Made by a program: the position numbers and the translations under genes
Part shown: positions 1 through 8,836 of the stretch, one piece after another
Position numbering within the stretch: the stretch's first letter is position 1
Layout: every line of letters starts with the position of its first letter
Source of the DNA: Bacteroidetes bacterium 43-16
Lineage (GTDB): Bacteria; Bacteroidota; Bacteroidia; Chitinophagales; Chitinophagaceae
Length of the DNA stretch: 64,000 nucleotides
NCBI GenBank assembly: GCA_001897525.1
Contig: MKTB01000003.1
Span: forward strand, 460,961 to 524,960
Direction of reading: 5' to 3'
Notes under the pieces: generated by a model
Seen by the model: only the letters and a program-made list of their open reading frames with translations
Told to the model about the DNA's origin: nothing
Database searches by the model: none

Positions 1-403
1 CTTTGATACAGCGCTCCATTTCTTTGATCGCCAGGTCTACATGCTGCAGCGGCACGGTGCCCAGGCCAATAAATCTTGCCGGGTGCTGTGCTACAAAGGA
101 GGCTATATGATCATTAAAGAACCTGGAGGTTTCCAGGCCGTGTTTGGGATTGGCCCAATAGTTGAAGAGAACGGGAATCGTAGACAGTACCTGTACGGTG
201 ACTTCTGTATCATCCATTTCTTTCATCCTTGCGCCTGCATCCCAGCAGTTTTCCTCCACCTCTCTGAAGAAGGTATCGCCTTTGATCATTTTGGCACAGC
301 AAGGTTTATGATGTTGCAGGGTGATAAAATCACCGTAACCGAATTTCTCAAACCAGTTGGGAATATGCTCCGGCATGATGTGAGTATGTATATCTATTTT
401 CAT
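1..403 (-). CDS. ACMSD-like amidohydrolase, N-terminal part (gene runs off the left edge)
   Basis: Reading the minus strand from an ATG at 403 gives an open frame to the window edge, 134 codons, with no stop. It begins MKIDIHTHIMPEHIPNW, and His6-x-His8 is the metal-binding HxH of the amidohydrolase superfamily. The following stretch (GDTFFREVEENCWDA, then PVLFNYWANPKHG) fits 2-amino-3-carboxymuconate-6-semialdehyde decarboxylase (ACMSD), the kynurenine/3-hydroxyanthranilate pathway enzyme that diverts the semialdehyde away from quinolinate. The catalytic C-terminal residues lie outside the window, so the function is inferred from the N-terminal third only. Other amidohydrolase-2 proteins remain possible. 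No other kynurenine-pathway gene is visible nearby. Confidence 0.8.
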   Translation of the reverse strand, partial: MKIDIHTHIMPEHIPNWFEKFGYGDFITLQHHKPCCAKMIKGDTFFREVEENCWDAGARMKEMDDTEVTVQVLSTIPVLFNYWANPKHGLETSRFFNDHIASFVAQHPARFIGLGTVPLQHVDLAIKEMERCIK

Positions 404-493
404 TTAGGAAAAGTATAAGGACAAAGCCCAAAATTAAGGATATAAAACCGTTTTGCACAGCATACTAATACCGGGATCCGACCTTAACAGAAT

Positions 494-1669
494 TTACTCC
501 ATCATTTTATCTACTATTGCTTTTCTCAGTTTATAAAATGCAGGACGAAGTGCACTTTCGCCATCGGTACCATAGTTAACGATCAGCACCAGGGTCTGCC
601 CTTTTTCGGGGAAATAAAACATATCGGCACTATAGCCCAGGTCTCTTCCGCGATGACCATAGGCATACTCATCGGTATGGGGTCTGTTGATAAAATCTTT
701 CATGGTGCCTGCGCCTAAAAGCCGGTCTGCGCCTTCTTCTAAGGGCATATCAAAAGTGAGCATCTGATCCAGCGAGTTTTGTGATACTAATGTTTTGTAC
801 TCCAGTAAAGCTTCTGAAAATTTCAGGAGATCAAATACATTGGTGTATAAGCCGGTATAACCATTTCCGCTGCCGGTATTATAGCTGGAGACATTGGCGA
901 TCGTGCCATTGTTGAAGAGGTCGTAATAGCCCTGGGCCACACTATGATCGGGTAAGGCATCATGATAATAATAGTAGCTATTGTTCAATCCGAGCGGGTT
1001 TATAATTTTTTCCTTTAACAGCCGGGCATGGGGCTGGCCTGTAGCTTTATCAATGACCATGCTCAGGAGTAAGGTATTGGTATTGCTGTAGCCTTCCTGT
1101 GTACCGGCCAGAAATGCGGCTGCTTTTCCCCGGACAAATTTCAAGATGTCGTATTGATCGCGAAAAGCCGGAGGGTCATTGAGTACGGAAAGGTAAAAGC
1201 TGTTATCCGTAATCACATCAAAAATTCCGGTGGTATGCTTCATTAGCTGGCGCACGGTAACCTGGTCTGCATTGGTAATGTCTTTCAGGTCTTTTGCAGA
1301 CAGGTACTCAGACACTTTTTTATCCAGGTCTATCTTCCCTTCTTCTGCTAATTTAAAAGTCAATGCACCCATGAATATTTTTGTAAGACTGGCCACTTTG
1401 TTCACATGGCAGGGCAGCATGGGTATTCCTTTTGCGATATCGGCTTTCCCTGAAGCGCCATACCAGGTACCTTCTGCATCTTTTACCAGTAAAGCAATGC
1501 CGGGCAAACCTTTCTGAGTGTACTCCCCTATTATTTCCTGAAAGGCAGCGCCCTTACTATGTGCACTAACAGGTGCAACTGTGCAGACCTCTGTAGGCGT
1601 AATACTATTTTTGCGGGCACAACTACTCAGCAATAATATGCCTGCCCATATCATTAATCGAAGTTTCAT
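494..1669 (-). CDS. Serine hydrolase of the beta-lactamase (class C/PBP-like) family, lipoprotein
   Basis: A 391-residue protein. The N-terminus MKLRLMIWAGILLLSSCARK carries a lipobox (LSSC), so it is probably a lipoprotein. The three PBP/beta-lactamase elements are visible: SLTK (SxxK nucleophile) near residue 92, YSN (YxN) near 194 and HRG in place of KTG near 338. These fit a class C-like esterase/peptidase (PF00144); true beta-lactamase activity cannot be inferred. An upstream in-frame ATG at 1747 would bury the signal peptide. The ATG at 1669 is preferred because it sits just after the stop of the outer-membrane protein gene (1671), which suggests translational coupling in a two-gene operon. 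Confidence 0.85.
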   Translation of the reverse strand: MKLRLMIWAGILLLSSCARKNSITPTEVCTVAPVSAHSKGAAFQEIIGEYTQKGLPGIALLVKDAEGTWYGASGKADIAKGIPMLPCHVNKVASLTKIFMGALTFKLAEEGKIDLDKKVSEYLSAKDLKDITNADQVTVRQLMKHTTGIFDVITDNSFYLSVLNDPPAFRDQYDILKFVRGKAAAFLAGTQEGYSNTNTLLLSMVIDKATGQPHARLLKEKIINPLGLNNSYYYYHDALPDHSVAQGYYDLFNNGTIANVSSYNTGSGNGYTGLYTNVFDLLKFSEALLEYKTLVSQNSLDQMLTFDMPLEEGADRLLGAGTMKDFINRPHTDEYAYGHRGRDLGYSADMFYFPEKGQTLVLIVNYGTDGESALRPAFYKLRKAIVDKMME

Positions 1670-1670
1670 A

Positions 1671-2300
1671 TTATTGTTTATTTGTGGCTTTTTTAAAATA
1701 ATAAATACCGCCAAGATGTACCGAATTGTTGGGTAATACAGGCACATATTTGTTGACGAAAGGGGACTGTATCCAGAATTGGTAGCCCAGGAAAAGGTCT
1801 AAAGGAAGTTTGTTGTTTTGCTGAAAACTGTAGCCTGCATAGACCGCCAGTCCGCCCATGAACTGATGCCGGCCTTTAAAGGCTTGCTTCTGATAAGCTC
1901 CGTCTTTAAATTCAAAGACCTGGATTGCCGGTATGGAAAGCAGGTAGCCTGCACCCAGCCTGGGTTCTACATACCAGCCGGGCTTAAACTTGTACCGGTA
2001 ACCAAGCTCTGTATAGAGTTGAACACCATGCTGTGCGTGCCGGTGATAGAAGTAACCCAGTTTAGCCGTCTGGAATAGTTCTGACCGGTCTTTTTGTGTA
2101 TAATAAAACCGGGTGCCCACACTCAGGCCGGGATGAAGGGTCGGACTCCAAATTCCTAATGTACCTTTCCCGGGCATAAAGGTGCCGTTATTGAACAAAC
2201 TCAACTCTACAGGCAAGATCCTCTTCTCTGAGGCTGATTGCGCAAAAATGAGGCTGTTAAGTAGGATAGCTGTAATCAAAAAGTATAAATGCTTCTGCAT
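1671..2300 (-). CDS. Predicted outer-membrane beta-barrel protein, unknown function
   Basis: A 209-residue protein with a clear signal peptide (MQKHLYFLITAILLNSLIFA, cleavage before QS). The mature part has alternating aromatic/polar strands with many Tyr, Phe and Gly residues (for example LGYFYHRHAQHGVQLYTELGYRY). This is typical of small Bacteroidota outer-membrane barrels of about 8 strands. No enzyme motif is seen. It is the first gene of a pair with the serine hydrolase, whose ATG follows its stop by one base, so the two are probably co-expressed. Function unknown. Confidence 0.7.
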   Translation of the reverse strand: MQKHLYFLITAILLNSLIFAQSASEKRILPVELSLFNNGTFMPGKGTLGIWSPTLHPGLSVGTRFYYTQKDRSELFQTAKLGYFYHRHAQHGVQLYTELGYRYKFKPGWYVEPRLGAGYLLSIPAIQVFEFKDGAYQKQAFKGRHQFMGGLAVYAGYSFQQNNKLPLDLFLGYQFWIQSPFVNKYVPVLPNNSVHLGGIYYFKKATNKQ

Positions 2301-2358
2301 ACCAATTAGTTTTACCGGTATTAAAGTTAAAGGATATTTCCTGATTCGTATAACAGAA

Positions 2359-2383
2359 AAGAGGTTGCCAGTGGCAACCTCTT
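2359..2383 (-). terminator. Rho-independent terminator of the rimP-nusA-infB operon
   Basis: A perfect 12-bp inverted repeat (AAGAGGTTGCCA, one-base loop centre, TGGCAACCTCTT). On the minus strand it is followed by a T-rich run (TTTTCTGTT). It lies 26 bases past the infB stop. Confidence 0.85.
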
Positions 2384-2408
2384 AATGCAATATTTATTTT
2401 ATCGTAGC

Positions 2409-5400
2409 TTACAAAGTACGTTTTACTTCTACTTCTTCGTAACCTTCAAGTACATCTCCGACTCTTACATCATTAAAGTTTTTGATGCTCAGACCACATT
2501 CATAGCCTGCGGATACTTCTTTCACATCATCTTTAAAGCGTTTCAGTGAAGACAGTTCTCCATGGTGTACCACGATACCTTCCCTGATCACGTTCAGTTT
2601 AGTGTTCCTGGAGAATTTACCATCCATTACATAACATCCGGCAATAGTACCTACGCCACTGATCTTGAACACTTCACGCACCTCAATGTTACCCACGACT
2701 TTCTTCTCGATTTTAGGCTCAAGCATACCTTCCATCGCCAGTTTGATTTCATCAATCGCATCGTAGATGATGGAATAGTAACGGATCTCAATGTTCTCCT
2801 GGTCGGCCAGTTTTGCCGCCTGAGAAGAAGGACGAACCTGGAACCCGAGGATGATCGCATCGGAAGCGGAAGCCAGCAATACATCAGATTCTGTGATCTG
2901 ACCTACACCTTTGTGTACAATGCTCACCACTACTTCTTCAGTAGACAGTTTCTGTAAGGAGTCACTCAATGCTTCTACAGAACCGTCAAAGTCACCTTTG
3001 ATGATCACGTTAAGCTCTTTAAAGTTGCCCAATGCCAGACGACGACCGATCTCATCAAGTGTAATGTGCTTACGGGTACGGATACCTTGCTCACGCATGA
3101 TCTGTGCTCGACGGGTAGCTACTGTTTTAGCTTCAGACTCATCAGCATATACTTTGAATTTCTCACCGGCTTGTGGTGCACCATTCAAACCTAATACCTG
3201 AACCGGAGTGGAAGGACCAGCCTCTTTTACTCTTTGTCCGCGCTCATTGAACATGGCTTTTACTTTACCGAAGTGCTGACCGGAAACGATCATATCACCC
3301 ATACTTAAAGTACCATTCTGAACCAGGACTGTAGATACGAATCCACGACCTTTATCCAGGGAGGCCTCTATGACAGAACCGGTACCCACTTTTACAGGGT
3401 TAGCTTTTAATTCAAGCAGTTCTGATTCTAATAATATTTTTTCTAACAGTTCTTCGATACCAATTCCTTTTTTGGCAGAGATCTCCTGGCTTTGGAATTT
3501 ACCGCCCCAGTCTTCTACCAGGATGTTCATACCGGCCAGTTGTTCTTTGATCTTTTCAGGATTTGCGCCATCTTTATCAATTTTGTTGATCGCAAATACC
3601 ATCGGAAGTCCTGCTGCCTGGGCATGCGAGATGGCTTCTCTTGTCTGTGGCATGATGGCATCATCTGCCGCCACAACGATTACCGCAACATCGGCAGCTT
3701 TGGCACCACGGGCACGCATCGCGGTAAACGCTTCGTGACCCGGAGTATCGAGGAAGGTAATATTTTTACCGGAATCTGTAGTCACACGGTAGGCACCGAT
3801 GTGCTGTGTGATACCTCCGGCTTCACCTGCAACCACACTTGCATTACGGATATAATCCAGCAATGAAGTTTTACCATGGTCAACGTGACCCATGATGGTC
3901 ACTACAGGAGCTCTTTCATCAGTATCTTCCAGGCCATCATCTTCGTCTACTTCTTCATCTGCATCCTGTTGTAAATTGATGAACTCTACTTCTCTGTCAA
4001 ATTCACTGGCTACAAGCTCGATCACCTCGGCATCCAACCTTTGGTTGATAGATACCATGATACCTAAGCTCATACATTTGCTGATGACATCAGTAAATGG
4101 TACTTCTAATAGGGTCGCTAATTCAGAAACGGAGATAAACTCAGTCACCTGTAAGATGCTGCCATCGTGCTGTGCTTCTGCAGCTGCACGCTTCTCGGCC
4201 ATTTCTTCACGCTTGCTCTTTCTATATTTAGCTTTCAGGTTTTTACCTTTACCGGCACCACCTGCAAGCTTGGCTTGTGTCTCCCTGATCTTGTCCTGAA
4301 TAGCTTTTTGGTCTACTTCCTGAGGTTGAGCAGGTTGATTATTAAATCGGTTATTGCCTCCCGGACGGTTGTTACCTCCCGGGCGATTATTGCCTCCCGG
4401 ACGGTTATCAGGTCTGCCTACGCCACCGCCACCTGGACGGTTAAATCCGCCGCCCTGTCCCGGACCACGTTGGTTATTTCCTTGTCCCGGAGTGCCAGGA
4501 CCACGGTGTTGATTATTGCCGGGTCCGCGGTTTTGGTTATTATTAGCACCCTGGTTGTTACCTTCAGGTTTTTTATTTTCTACAGGTATGCGCTTACGTT
4601 TACGCTTTTCTCTGTCGCTGCCTCTGCCGCCGTCATTTACCGGTAATTCTATCTTACCCAAGATCTTAGGGCCAGACAGTCTCGGTGCATTCAGTTCGAT
4701 ATGCTCCGGTTTATTATCTTCTGGTTTTTTAGGCGCTTCAGGAGCGGGTGCCTGCACAGGTTTGGGTTGCTCTTCCGGTTTTTTCTCTTCTACAACGGGC
4801 TTTGCCGCAGGTTGAGGAGCCGGAGTAGCTGCTACCGGAGTCTCTTGTTTTGGTGCTTCTTCTGCTTTCTCTTCTTCTTTCTTTTTTGCAGCACCTTTTT
4901 TCGGCCTGGTAGACATATTAAGTCCTTCTAAATCGATCTTATCTAAAACTTTAGGTCCGGACAATTTAGGGGATTTTGTTTCGATATGAGATGGCGTAGC
5001 CGGCTCCTCTTCTACGGGAGGTGCTACTTTTTCTTCCTTCTTTTCTTCTACCGGAGGCGTTTCCACTTTTTCTTCCACAACCGGAGGTTTAACCTCTTCG
5101 GGCTCTGGTTCTGGTTTTGCTGCTACAGGAGCAGGTTCCTCTTTGATCTCCACCACGGGAGCCTGAGGTTGTGGTGCCGGTTCTGGTTCTGCAACCGGAG
5201 CGGCCTGCGGCTCAGGAGTTATGTCTTCTTCCTTAATTGCCGGAGCATCCTCTTCCTCTTTGGCTGATTTAGTTTTTGCACCAGATTTTTTATCCTTAGC
5301 GCCCAAGTCCAGCTCTTCCTTTGACTTATTCAGATTTTCCAGCAAAGAGCCTTTAGGTAAAGCTATAGCATCGCTTTTACGCTTTGCCGCTTTATCCTTG

Positions 5401-5567
5401 GCAAACTCATCCTGCAATGCAAAGTACATTTCCTCTGAAAGCTTTGCACTGGGTTTTGCGTCCATCTCAAAGCCCTTTTTGGTCAAGTATTCAACTAGTG
5501 TATCCTTACCAATATTGAACTCCTTGGCTGCGGCTAATAGTCTGGGTGTATTTGTTGTTTCTGACAT
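2409..5567 (-). CDS. infB: Translation initiation factor IF-2
   Basis: A 1052-residue GTPase that places initiator tRNA on the 30S subunit. The IF2 N-terminal helix-turn domain is at about residues 1-60 ([18 protein letters not shown]). It is followed by a very long low-complexity linker (about 60-440): first Pro/Glu/Ala/Lys-rich, then Gly/Asn/Arg/Pro-rich with repeated RPGGNN units. The G domain starts near residue 550 with GHVDHGKTS (G1), DTPGHEAF (G3) and NKID (G4), then the usual domains II to IV. The linker makes it longer than the 890-residue E. coli protein. An in-frame TTG at 5585 exists, but the ATG at 5567 ([17 protein letters not shown]) matches the family N-terminus. Last gene of the rimP-nusA-infB operon. 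Confidence 0.97.
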   Translation of the reverse strand: MSETTNTPRLLAAAKEFNIGKDTLVEYLTKKGFEMDAKPSAKLSEEMYFALQDEFAKDKAAKRKSDAIALPKGSLLENLNKSKEELDLGAKDKKSGAKTKSAKEEEDAPAIKEEDITPEPQAAPVAEPEPAPQPQAPVVEIKEEPAPVAAKPEPEPEEVKPPVVEEKVETPPVEEKKEEKVAPPVEEEPATPSHIETKSPKLSGPKVLDKIDLEGLNMSTRPKKGAAKKKEEEKAEEAPKQETPVAATPAPQPAAKPVVEEKKPEEQPKPVQAPAPEAPKKPEDNKPEHIELNAPRLSGPKILGKIELPVNDGGRGSDREKRKRKRIPVENKKPEGNNQGANNNQNRGPGNNQHRGPGTPGQGNNQRGPGQGGGFNRPGGGGVGRPDNRPGGNNRPGGNNRPGGNNRFNNQPAQPQEVDQKAIQDKIRETQAKLAGGAGKGKNLKAKYRKSKREEMAEKRAAAEAQHDGSILQVTEFISVSELATLLEVPFTDVISKCMSLGIMVSINQRLDAEVIELVASEFDREVEFINLQQDADEEVDEDDGLEDTDERAPVVTIMGHVDHGKTSLLDYIRNASVVAGEAGGITQHIGAYRVTTDSGKNITFLDTPGHEAFTAMRARGAKAADVAVIVVAADDAIMPQTREAISHAQAAGLPMVFAINKIDKDGANPEKIKEQLAGMNILVEDWGGKFQSQEISAKKGIGIEELLEKILLESELLELKANPVKVGTGSVIEASLDKGRGFVSTVLVQNGTLSMGDMIVSGQHFGKVKAMFNERGQRVKEAGPSTPVQVLGLNGAPQAGEKFKVYADESEAKTVATRRAQIMREQGIRTRKHITLDEIGRRLALGNFKELNVIIKGDFDGSVEALSDSLQKLSTEEVVVSIVHKGVGQITESDVLLASASDAIILGFQVRPSSQAAKLADQENIEIRYYSIIYDAIDEIKLAMEGMLEPKIEKKVVGNIEVREVFKISGVGTIAGCYVMDGKFSRNTKLNVIREGIVVHHGELSSLKRFKDDVKEVSAGYECGLSIKNFNDVRVGDVLEGYEEVEVKRTL

Positions 5568-5728
5568 TCTAATATTTGAGTTCAACCGCGTGATTTATTT
5601 AACGCTCTTTAATATTCTATCTCTACTTAATCATATTGATAATATCAGCACGGTTGAAAACCAATTATATCAATACCTTTTTTATATACTTCAAATGAAC
5701 ATGCGTACCGCACATTAATCCCCTGAGA

Positions 5729-6991
5729 TTAAGATGCTGGCTCATCCTGATCTTCTTCAAATTCTGCTTCCAGGATACGACGTACATCCTTAACTGTTTC
5801 TTCTTCTAAATCTGTACGACGGGTAAGTTCTTCTACAGAATGTTCTAAAACACTCAATGCGGTGTCATAGCCTACTTTCTTGAATTCTTTAATTACCCAT
5901 GGTTCGATTTCATCCCCAAACTCTTCTAAATCAATGTCAAAGTTAGCGGATTCTTTAACATCACGATAAACATCTATGTTATATCCTGTCAATTGTTGCG
6001 CCAGCTTAATGTTTACACCTTTACGTCCGATTGCCAGAGATACCTGATCGGTATCCATATATACCTCTGCCTGCTCTTTCTCTGCATTGATATCAATGCG
6101 ATTAATTTTTGCCGGGGTCAATGCTCTTTGAATCATCAGAGAAGCATTACCGGTATAGTTGATCACATCAATATTTTCATTTTTCAGTTCTCTTACGATA
6201 CCATGAATACGGCTTCCTTTCATACCCACACAAGCGCCCACCGGATCAATCCTGTCGTCATAGCTTTCTACAGCTACTTTGGCACGCTCACCTGGCTCAC
6301 GTACGATTTTCTTGATGGTAATTAAACCATCCTGTATTTCCGGTACTTCGATTTCTAATAATTTCTCTAAGAATGAAGGGTGTGTCCTGCTTAAAATAAT
6401 CACAGGGGTGTTTGCCCTCATTTCTACTTTCTTTACTACGGCACGCAATGGTTCTCCTTTTCTGAAAAAGTCGCCCGGAATCTGCTCCGATTTTGGTAAC
6501 AATAACTCGTTACCTTCTTCGTCAAGCAGCATCAGCTCTTTTCTCCAGATCTGGTATACTTCACCATTAATGATCTCACCTACACGCTCTGCATATTTCT
6601 GAAGAATGGTATTTTTCTTTAAATCGCTGATACGTGCTGCCAATGTTTGCTTGGCCGCCAGGATAGCTCTTCTTCCGAAATCCAGTACATCAATTTCCTC
6701 ATAAACTTCTTCTCCGACATTGTAATCCGGGTCAATGAGTACTGCTTCAAAAAGCTGGATCTCCGCATTGTCATCTTCTTCAAATCCATCTTCCACAACA
6801 ATTCTTCTTCGGAAGATCTCAAGGTCACCGGTTTGATCATTTACGATCACATCAAAATTTTCATCCGAGCCATACTTTTTCCTTAATAATGTTTTAAAAA
6901 CATCTTCTAATACTTTCATTAAGGTTGAACGGTCAATGCCTTCGGCTTCTTTAAAATCCTGAAAAGATTCTATTAAATTGATACTTGCCAT
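5729..6991 (-). CDS. nusA: Transcription termination/antitermination factor NusA
   Basis: A 420-residue RNA polymerase-binding factor. The N-terminal RNAP-binding domain is at about 1-125, the S1 domain at about 135-200 (GEIINGEVYQI), KH1 near 250 (GACVGMKGSRIHGIVREL) and KH2 near 320 (VSLAIGRKGVNIKLAQQL). An acidic C-terminus contains one helix-hairpin-like segment (LSVLEHSVEELTRRTDLEE). The two long C-terminal acidic repeats of E. coli NusA are absent, which matches its 420-residue length. It sits between rimP and infB in the classical order, with 161 bp to infB and 50 bp to rimP. In E. coli NusA helps autoregulate this operon; whether that holds here is unknown. Confidence 0.97.
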   Translation of the reverse strand: MASINLIESFQDFKEAEGIDRSTLMKVLEDVFKTLLRKKYGSDENFDVIVNDQTGDLEIFRRRIVVEDGFEEDDNAEIQLFEAVLIDPDYNVGEEVYEEIDVLDFGRRAILAAKQTLAARISDLKKNTILQKYAERVGEIINGEVYQIWRKELMLLDEEGNELLLPKSEQIPGDFFRKGEPLRAVVKKVEMRANTPVIILSRTHPSFLEKLLEIEVPEIQDGLITIKKIVREPGERAKVAVESYDDRIDPVGACVGMKGSRIHGIVRELKNENIDVINYTGNASLMIQRALTPAKINRIDINAEKEQAEVYMDTDQVSLAIGRKGVNIKLAQQLTGYNIDVYRDVKESANFDIDLEEFGDEIEPWVIKEFKKVGYDTALSVLEHSVEELTRRTDLEEETVKDVRRILEAEFEEDQDEPAS

Positions 6992-7041
6992 CGTATAATA
7001 TTATTTGTCAAGCTAGCTGATTGCTTTGCTATTTATTTGAT

Positions 7042-7494
7042 TTAAAAAACGATTTGTACTACTGTCTTGGTTATGGTGTCAAAGGGTATCTCAGCGGTTG
7101 ACACACCTTTGTTCTTAGGGAGTTTTGTTTCTAAAACTACCCTTTCTTCTGAAACTTCTTTAAGCACACCAAGATGCTTTGTCTCATCCTGAACAGTTAC
7201 TTCAACAGTTCTTCCTATATTCTTTATATATTGTCGTAAGAATCTCAAGGGTTCATCTACTCCCGGGCTGGATACTTCTAACGAGAAATCTCCTTCGGGA
7301 TAGAGTGCAGCTTCCTCAATCATTTTATACAAAGCTCTGTTTATCTTTGTACAAGATTCAACATTTACACCCTGGTCTCCATCCAAATAAACTTTAATGT
7401 TATTGGTGGGCTTCATTTTTACTTCAACAAGAAAAAGTGAGGAATCTGCTGTTAGCTCGTTCACTTTATCGCTTACTAATGTTAATATATCCAT
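7042..7494 (-). CDS. rimP: Ribosome maturation factor RimP
   Basis: A 150-residue 30S assembly factor. The RimP N-terminal alpha/beta domain (VSDKVNELTADSSLFLVEV) is followed by the hallmark segment YPEGDFSLEVSSPGVDEPL near residues 85-105 and the SH3-like C-terminal domain. The ATG at 7494 (MDILTLVSDK) is chosen over a TTG at 7518. That TTG would start translation inside the GC-rich leader hairpin at 7511-7527. First gene of rimP-nusA-infB. Confidence 0.95.
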   Translation of the reverse strand: MDILTLVSDKVNELTADSSLFLVEVKMKPTNNIKVYLDGDQGVNVESCTKINRALYKMIEEAALYPEGDFSLEVSSPGVDEPLRFLRQYIKNIGRTVEVTVQDETKHLGVLKEVSEERVVLETKLPKNKGVSTAEIPFDTITKTVVQIVF

Positions 7495-7510
7495 TTTTTC
7501 AACAAAATAT

Positions 7511-7527
7511 GGGGGCAACTTGCCCCC
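7511..7527 (-). promoter_or_regulatory. GC-rich hairpin in the rimP leader
   Basis: A 7-bp GC-rich stem (GGGGGCA, 3-base loop, TGCCCCC) lies in an otherwise AT-rich 5' leader. It sits 16 bases before the rimP ATG and about 20 bases after the predicted transcription start. It has no T-run directly after it, so it is not a simple terminator. A role in translation control or mRNA stability is an inference. Confidence 0.5.
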
Positions 7528-7545
7528 AACTCAATGTTTCCGTTG

Positions 7546-7576
7546 CAAAGTTAAATAAAACAATTGATACAACAAA
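7546..7576 (-). promoter_or_regulatory. Consensus Bacteroidota promoter for rimP-nusA-infB
   Basis: Read on the minus strand: TTTG (7576-7573), a spacer of exactly 19, then TAACTTTG (7553-7546). This matches the known Bacteroidota sigma-A pattern TTTG-N19-TAnnTTTG. The expected start is near 7539, giving a leader of about 45 bases. Confidence 0.75.
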
Positions 7577-7690
7577 ATGGATAATCTTCCTATTTGACTA
7601 AAATGTATTGTAAAATATTTGTTATCTGCCAAATCCGGTTCATTAATTATATATCTTTACTTCTATTAATCAAAACCTAAAATAGAAAAT

Positions 7691-8185
7691 ATGACAATCA
7701 AAAAATTCATTCCCGTGTTGTTACTGGCAGGTACAGTAGCCCTCACTTCTTGTAAATCAAACGTTCCGGATGCGGAGGTTAAATCTAAAGTGGAAGCTGT
7801 AGTTACTCCCGGCGTGACTGTTGATGTAAAAGACGGAGTGGTTACCTTAAACGGTTCTGTAAACTCTGATGCGGATAAAGCTGCTGTTGAGGCTGCTGTA
7901 AAAGCTTTAGATGCAAAAGAAGGCGTAAAGTCTGTAACCAACAATATTACTGTAGCTGCACCACCCCCGGTGACCCCAGCCCCGGAAATCAATACCGTAG
8001 ATGCTGATCTGCAGGCTAAGGTAGTAGATGCTACCAAGGACTTCCCTACGGTACAGACCAGCGTAAAAGATGGTATCATCACCGTTACCGGCGAAATTGA
8101 GAAAGCTAAAGTGACTAAACTGAAACAATCCCTGGACAATCTGAAACCTAAGAAAACAGATATGTCTGCGCTTAAAGTAAAATAA
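7691..8185 (+). CDS. BON-domain lipoprotein
   Basis: A 164-residue protein with a lipoprotein signal (LLLAGTVALTSCKS). Two BON domains are visible: about residues 30-90 (VTPGVTVDVKDGVVTLNG ... KSVTNNITV) and about 105-160 (FPTVQTSVKDGIITVTGEI), joined by a Pro/Ala linker. BON domains are small modules thought to bind membranes or phospholipids and are common in osmotic or envelope stress proteins (OsmY type). The gene is followed after 24 bases by another BON-like protein, so the two probably form an operon ending at the hairpin at 8646-8686. The exact role is unknown. Confidence 0.85.
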   Translation: MTIKKFIPVLLLAGTVALTSCKSNVPDAEVKSKVEAVVTPGVTVDVKDGVVTLNGSVNSDADKAAVEAAVKALDAKEGVKSVTNNITVAAPPPVTPAPEINTVDADLQAKVVDATKDFPTVQTSVKDGIITVTGEIEKAKVTKLKQSLDNLKPKKTDMSALKVK

Positions 8186-8209
8186 TCACTAAAATCCAAT
8201 ACTAAGATC

Positions 8210-8629
8210 ATGTCATTACAAGATAAATATAAAGCCCTTATAGAAGCGGCAAATTCAGGTGTTTCAGAATTACGCATTGGTGAGTCTGAAGGTGTATTAC
8301 ATATACAGGGCACCGCTCCTACTGCTGATGTAAAAAACAGGCTCTGGGACATTTATGGTTCTATTGACCCTAACTTCTTAACCGGAGATGTGGTGATGGA
8401 CGTGGATGTGGCCGGTGCTGTTGAAGGTAGTAAGGTAGAAGTGGTTACTGAAAGCAGTAATTTAAACATCCGTAAAGGACCTGGAACAGATCAACCTATT
8501 GTAGGCAAGGCTGCAAAAGGTGAAGTGATCACTTTAGTGAGTAAAGCTAATGATCAATGGTGGCTGGTACGTACCAATGATGGTGAAGAAGGCTATAGCT
8601 ATGCACAATACTTAAATCCATTGGGCTAA
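8210..8629 (+). CDS. BON-like plus SH3 domain protein
   Basis: A 139-residue protein without a signal peptide. The N-terminal half (about 1-75, ELRIGESEGVLHIQGTAP) resembles a BON/LysM-associated fold. The C-terminal half (about 80-138) is a bacterial SH3 domain: SNLNIRKGPGTDQPIVGKA, then QWWLVRTNDGEEGYSYAQYL. SH3b domains often bind peptidoglycan or other cell-wall ligands. Lack of a signal peptide leaves the location open. It follows the BON lipoprotein gene by 24 bp and is probably co-transcribed. Function is inferred only at domain level. Confidence 0.75.
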   Translation: MSLQDKYKALIEAANSGVSELRIGESEGVLHIQGTAPTADVKNRLWDIYGSIDPNFLTGDVVMDVDVAGAVEGSKVEVVTESSNLNIRKGPGTDQPIVGKAAKGEVITLVSKANDQWWLVRTNDGEEGYSYAQYLNPLG

Positions 8630-8645
8630 ATTGAAATTTTCATAT

Positions 8646-8687
8646 AAAAACAAGCGGCTATTCTTTCTGAATAGCCGCTTGTTTTTA
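8646..8687 (+). terminator. Rho-independent terminator after the BON gene pair
   Basis: A perfect 18-bp stem (left arm 8646-8663 containing CAAGCGGCTATTC, 5-base loop, right arm 8669-8686) ends in a T-run. It is 16 bases past the stop of the SH3 protein. Confidence 0.9.
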
Positions 8688-8768
8688 TTAATGGTGCTTT
8701 GTACTTGTCACTGGTAATTGACCTTTATGGATTTCTTTTAGTTCAAGGTTTAAGCACCCTATTCAATT

Positions 8769-8804
8769 AAAAAATGCGCTACAGTGAACTGTAGCGCATT
8801 TTTT
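8769..8804 (-). terminator. Rho-independent terminator of the susC-susD operon
   Basis: A 16-bp perfect inverted repeat (AAAAAATGCGCTACAG, loop TGAA, CTGTAGCGCATTTTTT) lies 32 bases past the susD stop. Its A-rich left arm gives a U-run on the minus-strand transcript. Confidence 0.85.
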
Positions 8805-8836
8805 AATATGTAAATAATCAATTTTTTAAAAATCAA

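Noticed and set aside
3370..5267. Several long plus-strand open frames opposite infB
   Set aside because: They arise from the biased Pro/Glu/Ala/Lys and Gly/Asn/Arg composition of the IF-2 linker and G domain; infB itself is certain.
7666..8352. A 228-codon open frame antisense to the BON-domain genes
   Set aside because: It is a shadow of the BON gene pair. Both sense genes have clear domains, signals and a terminator.
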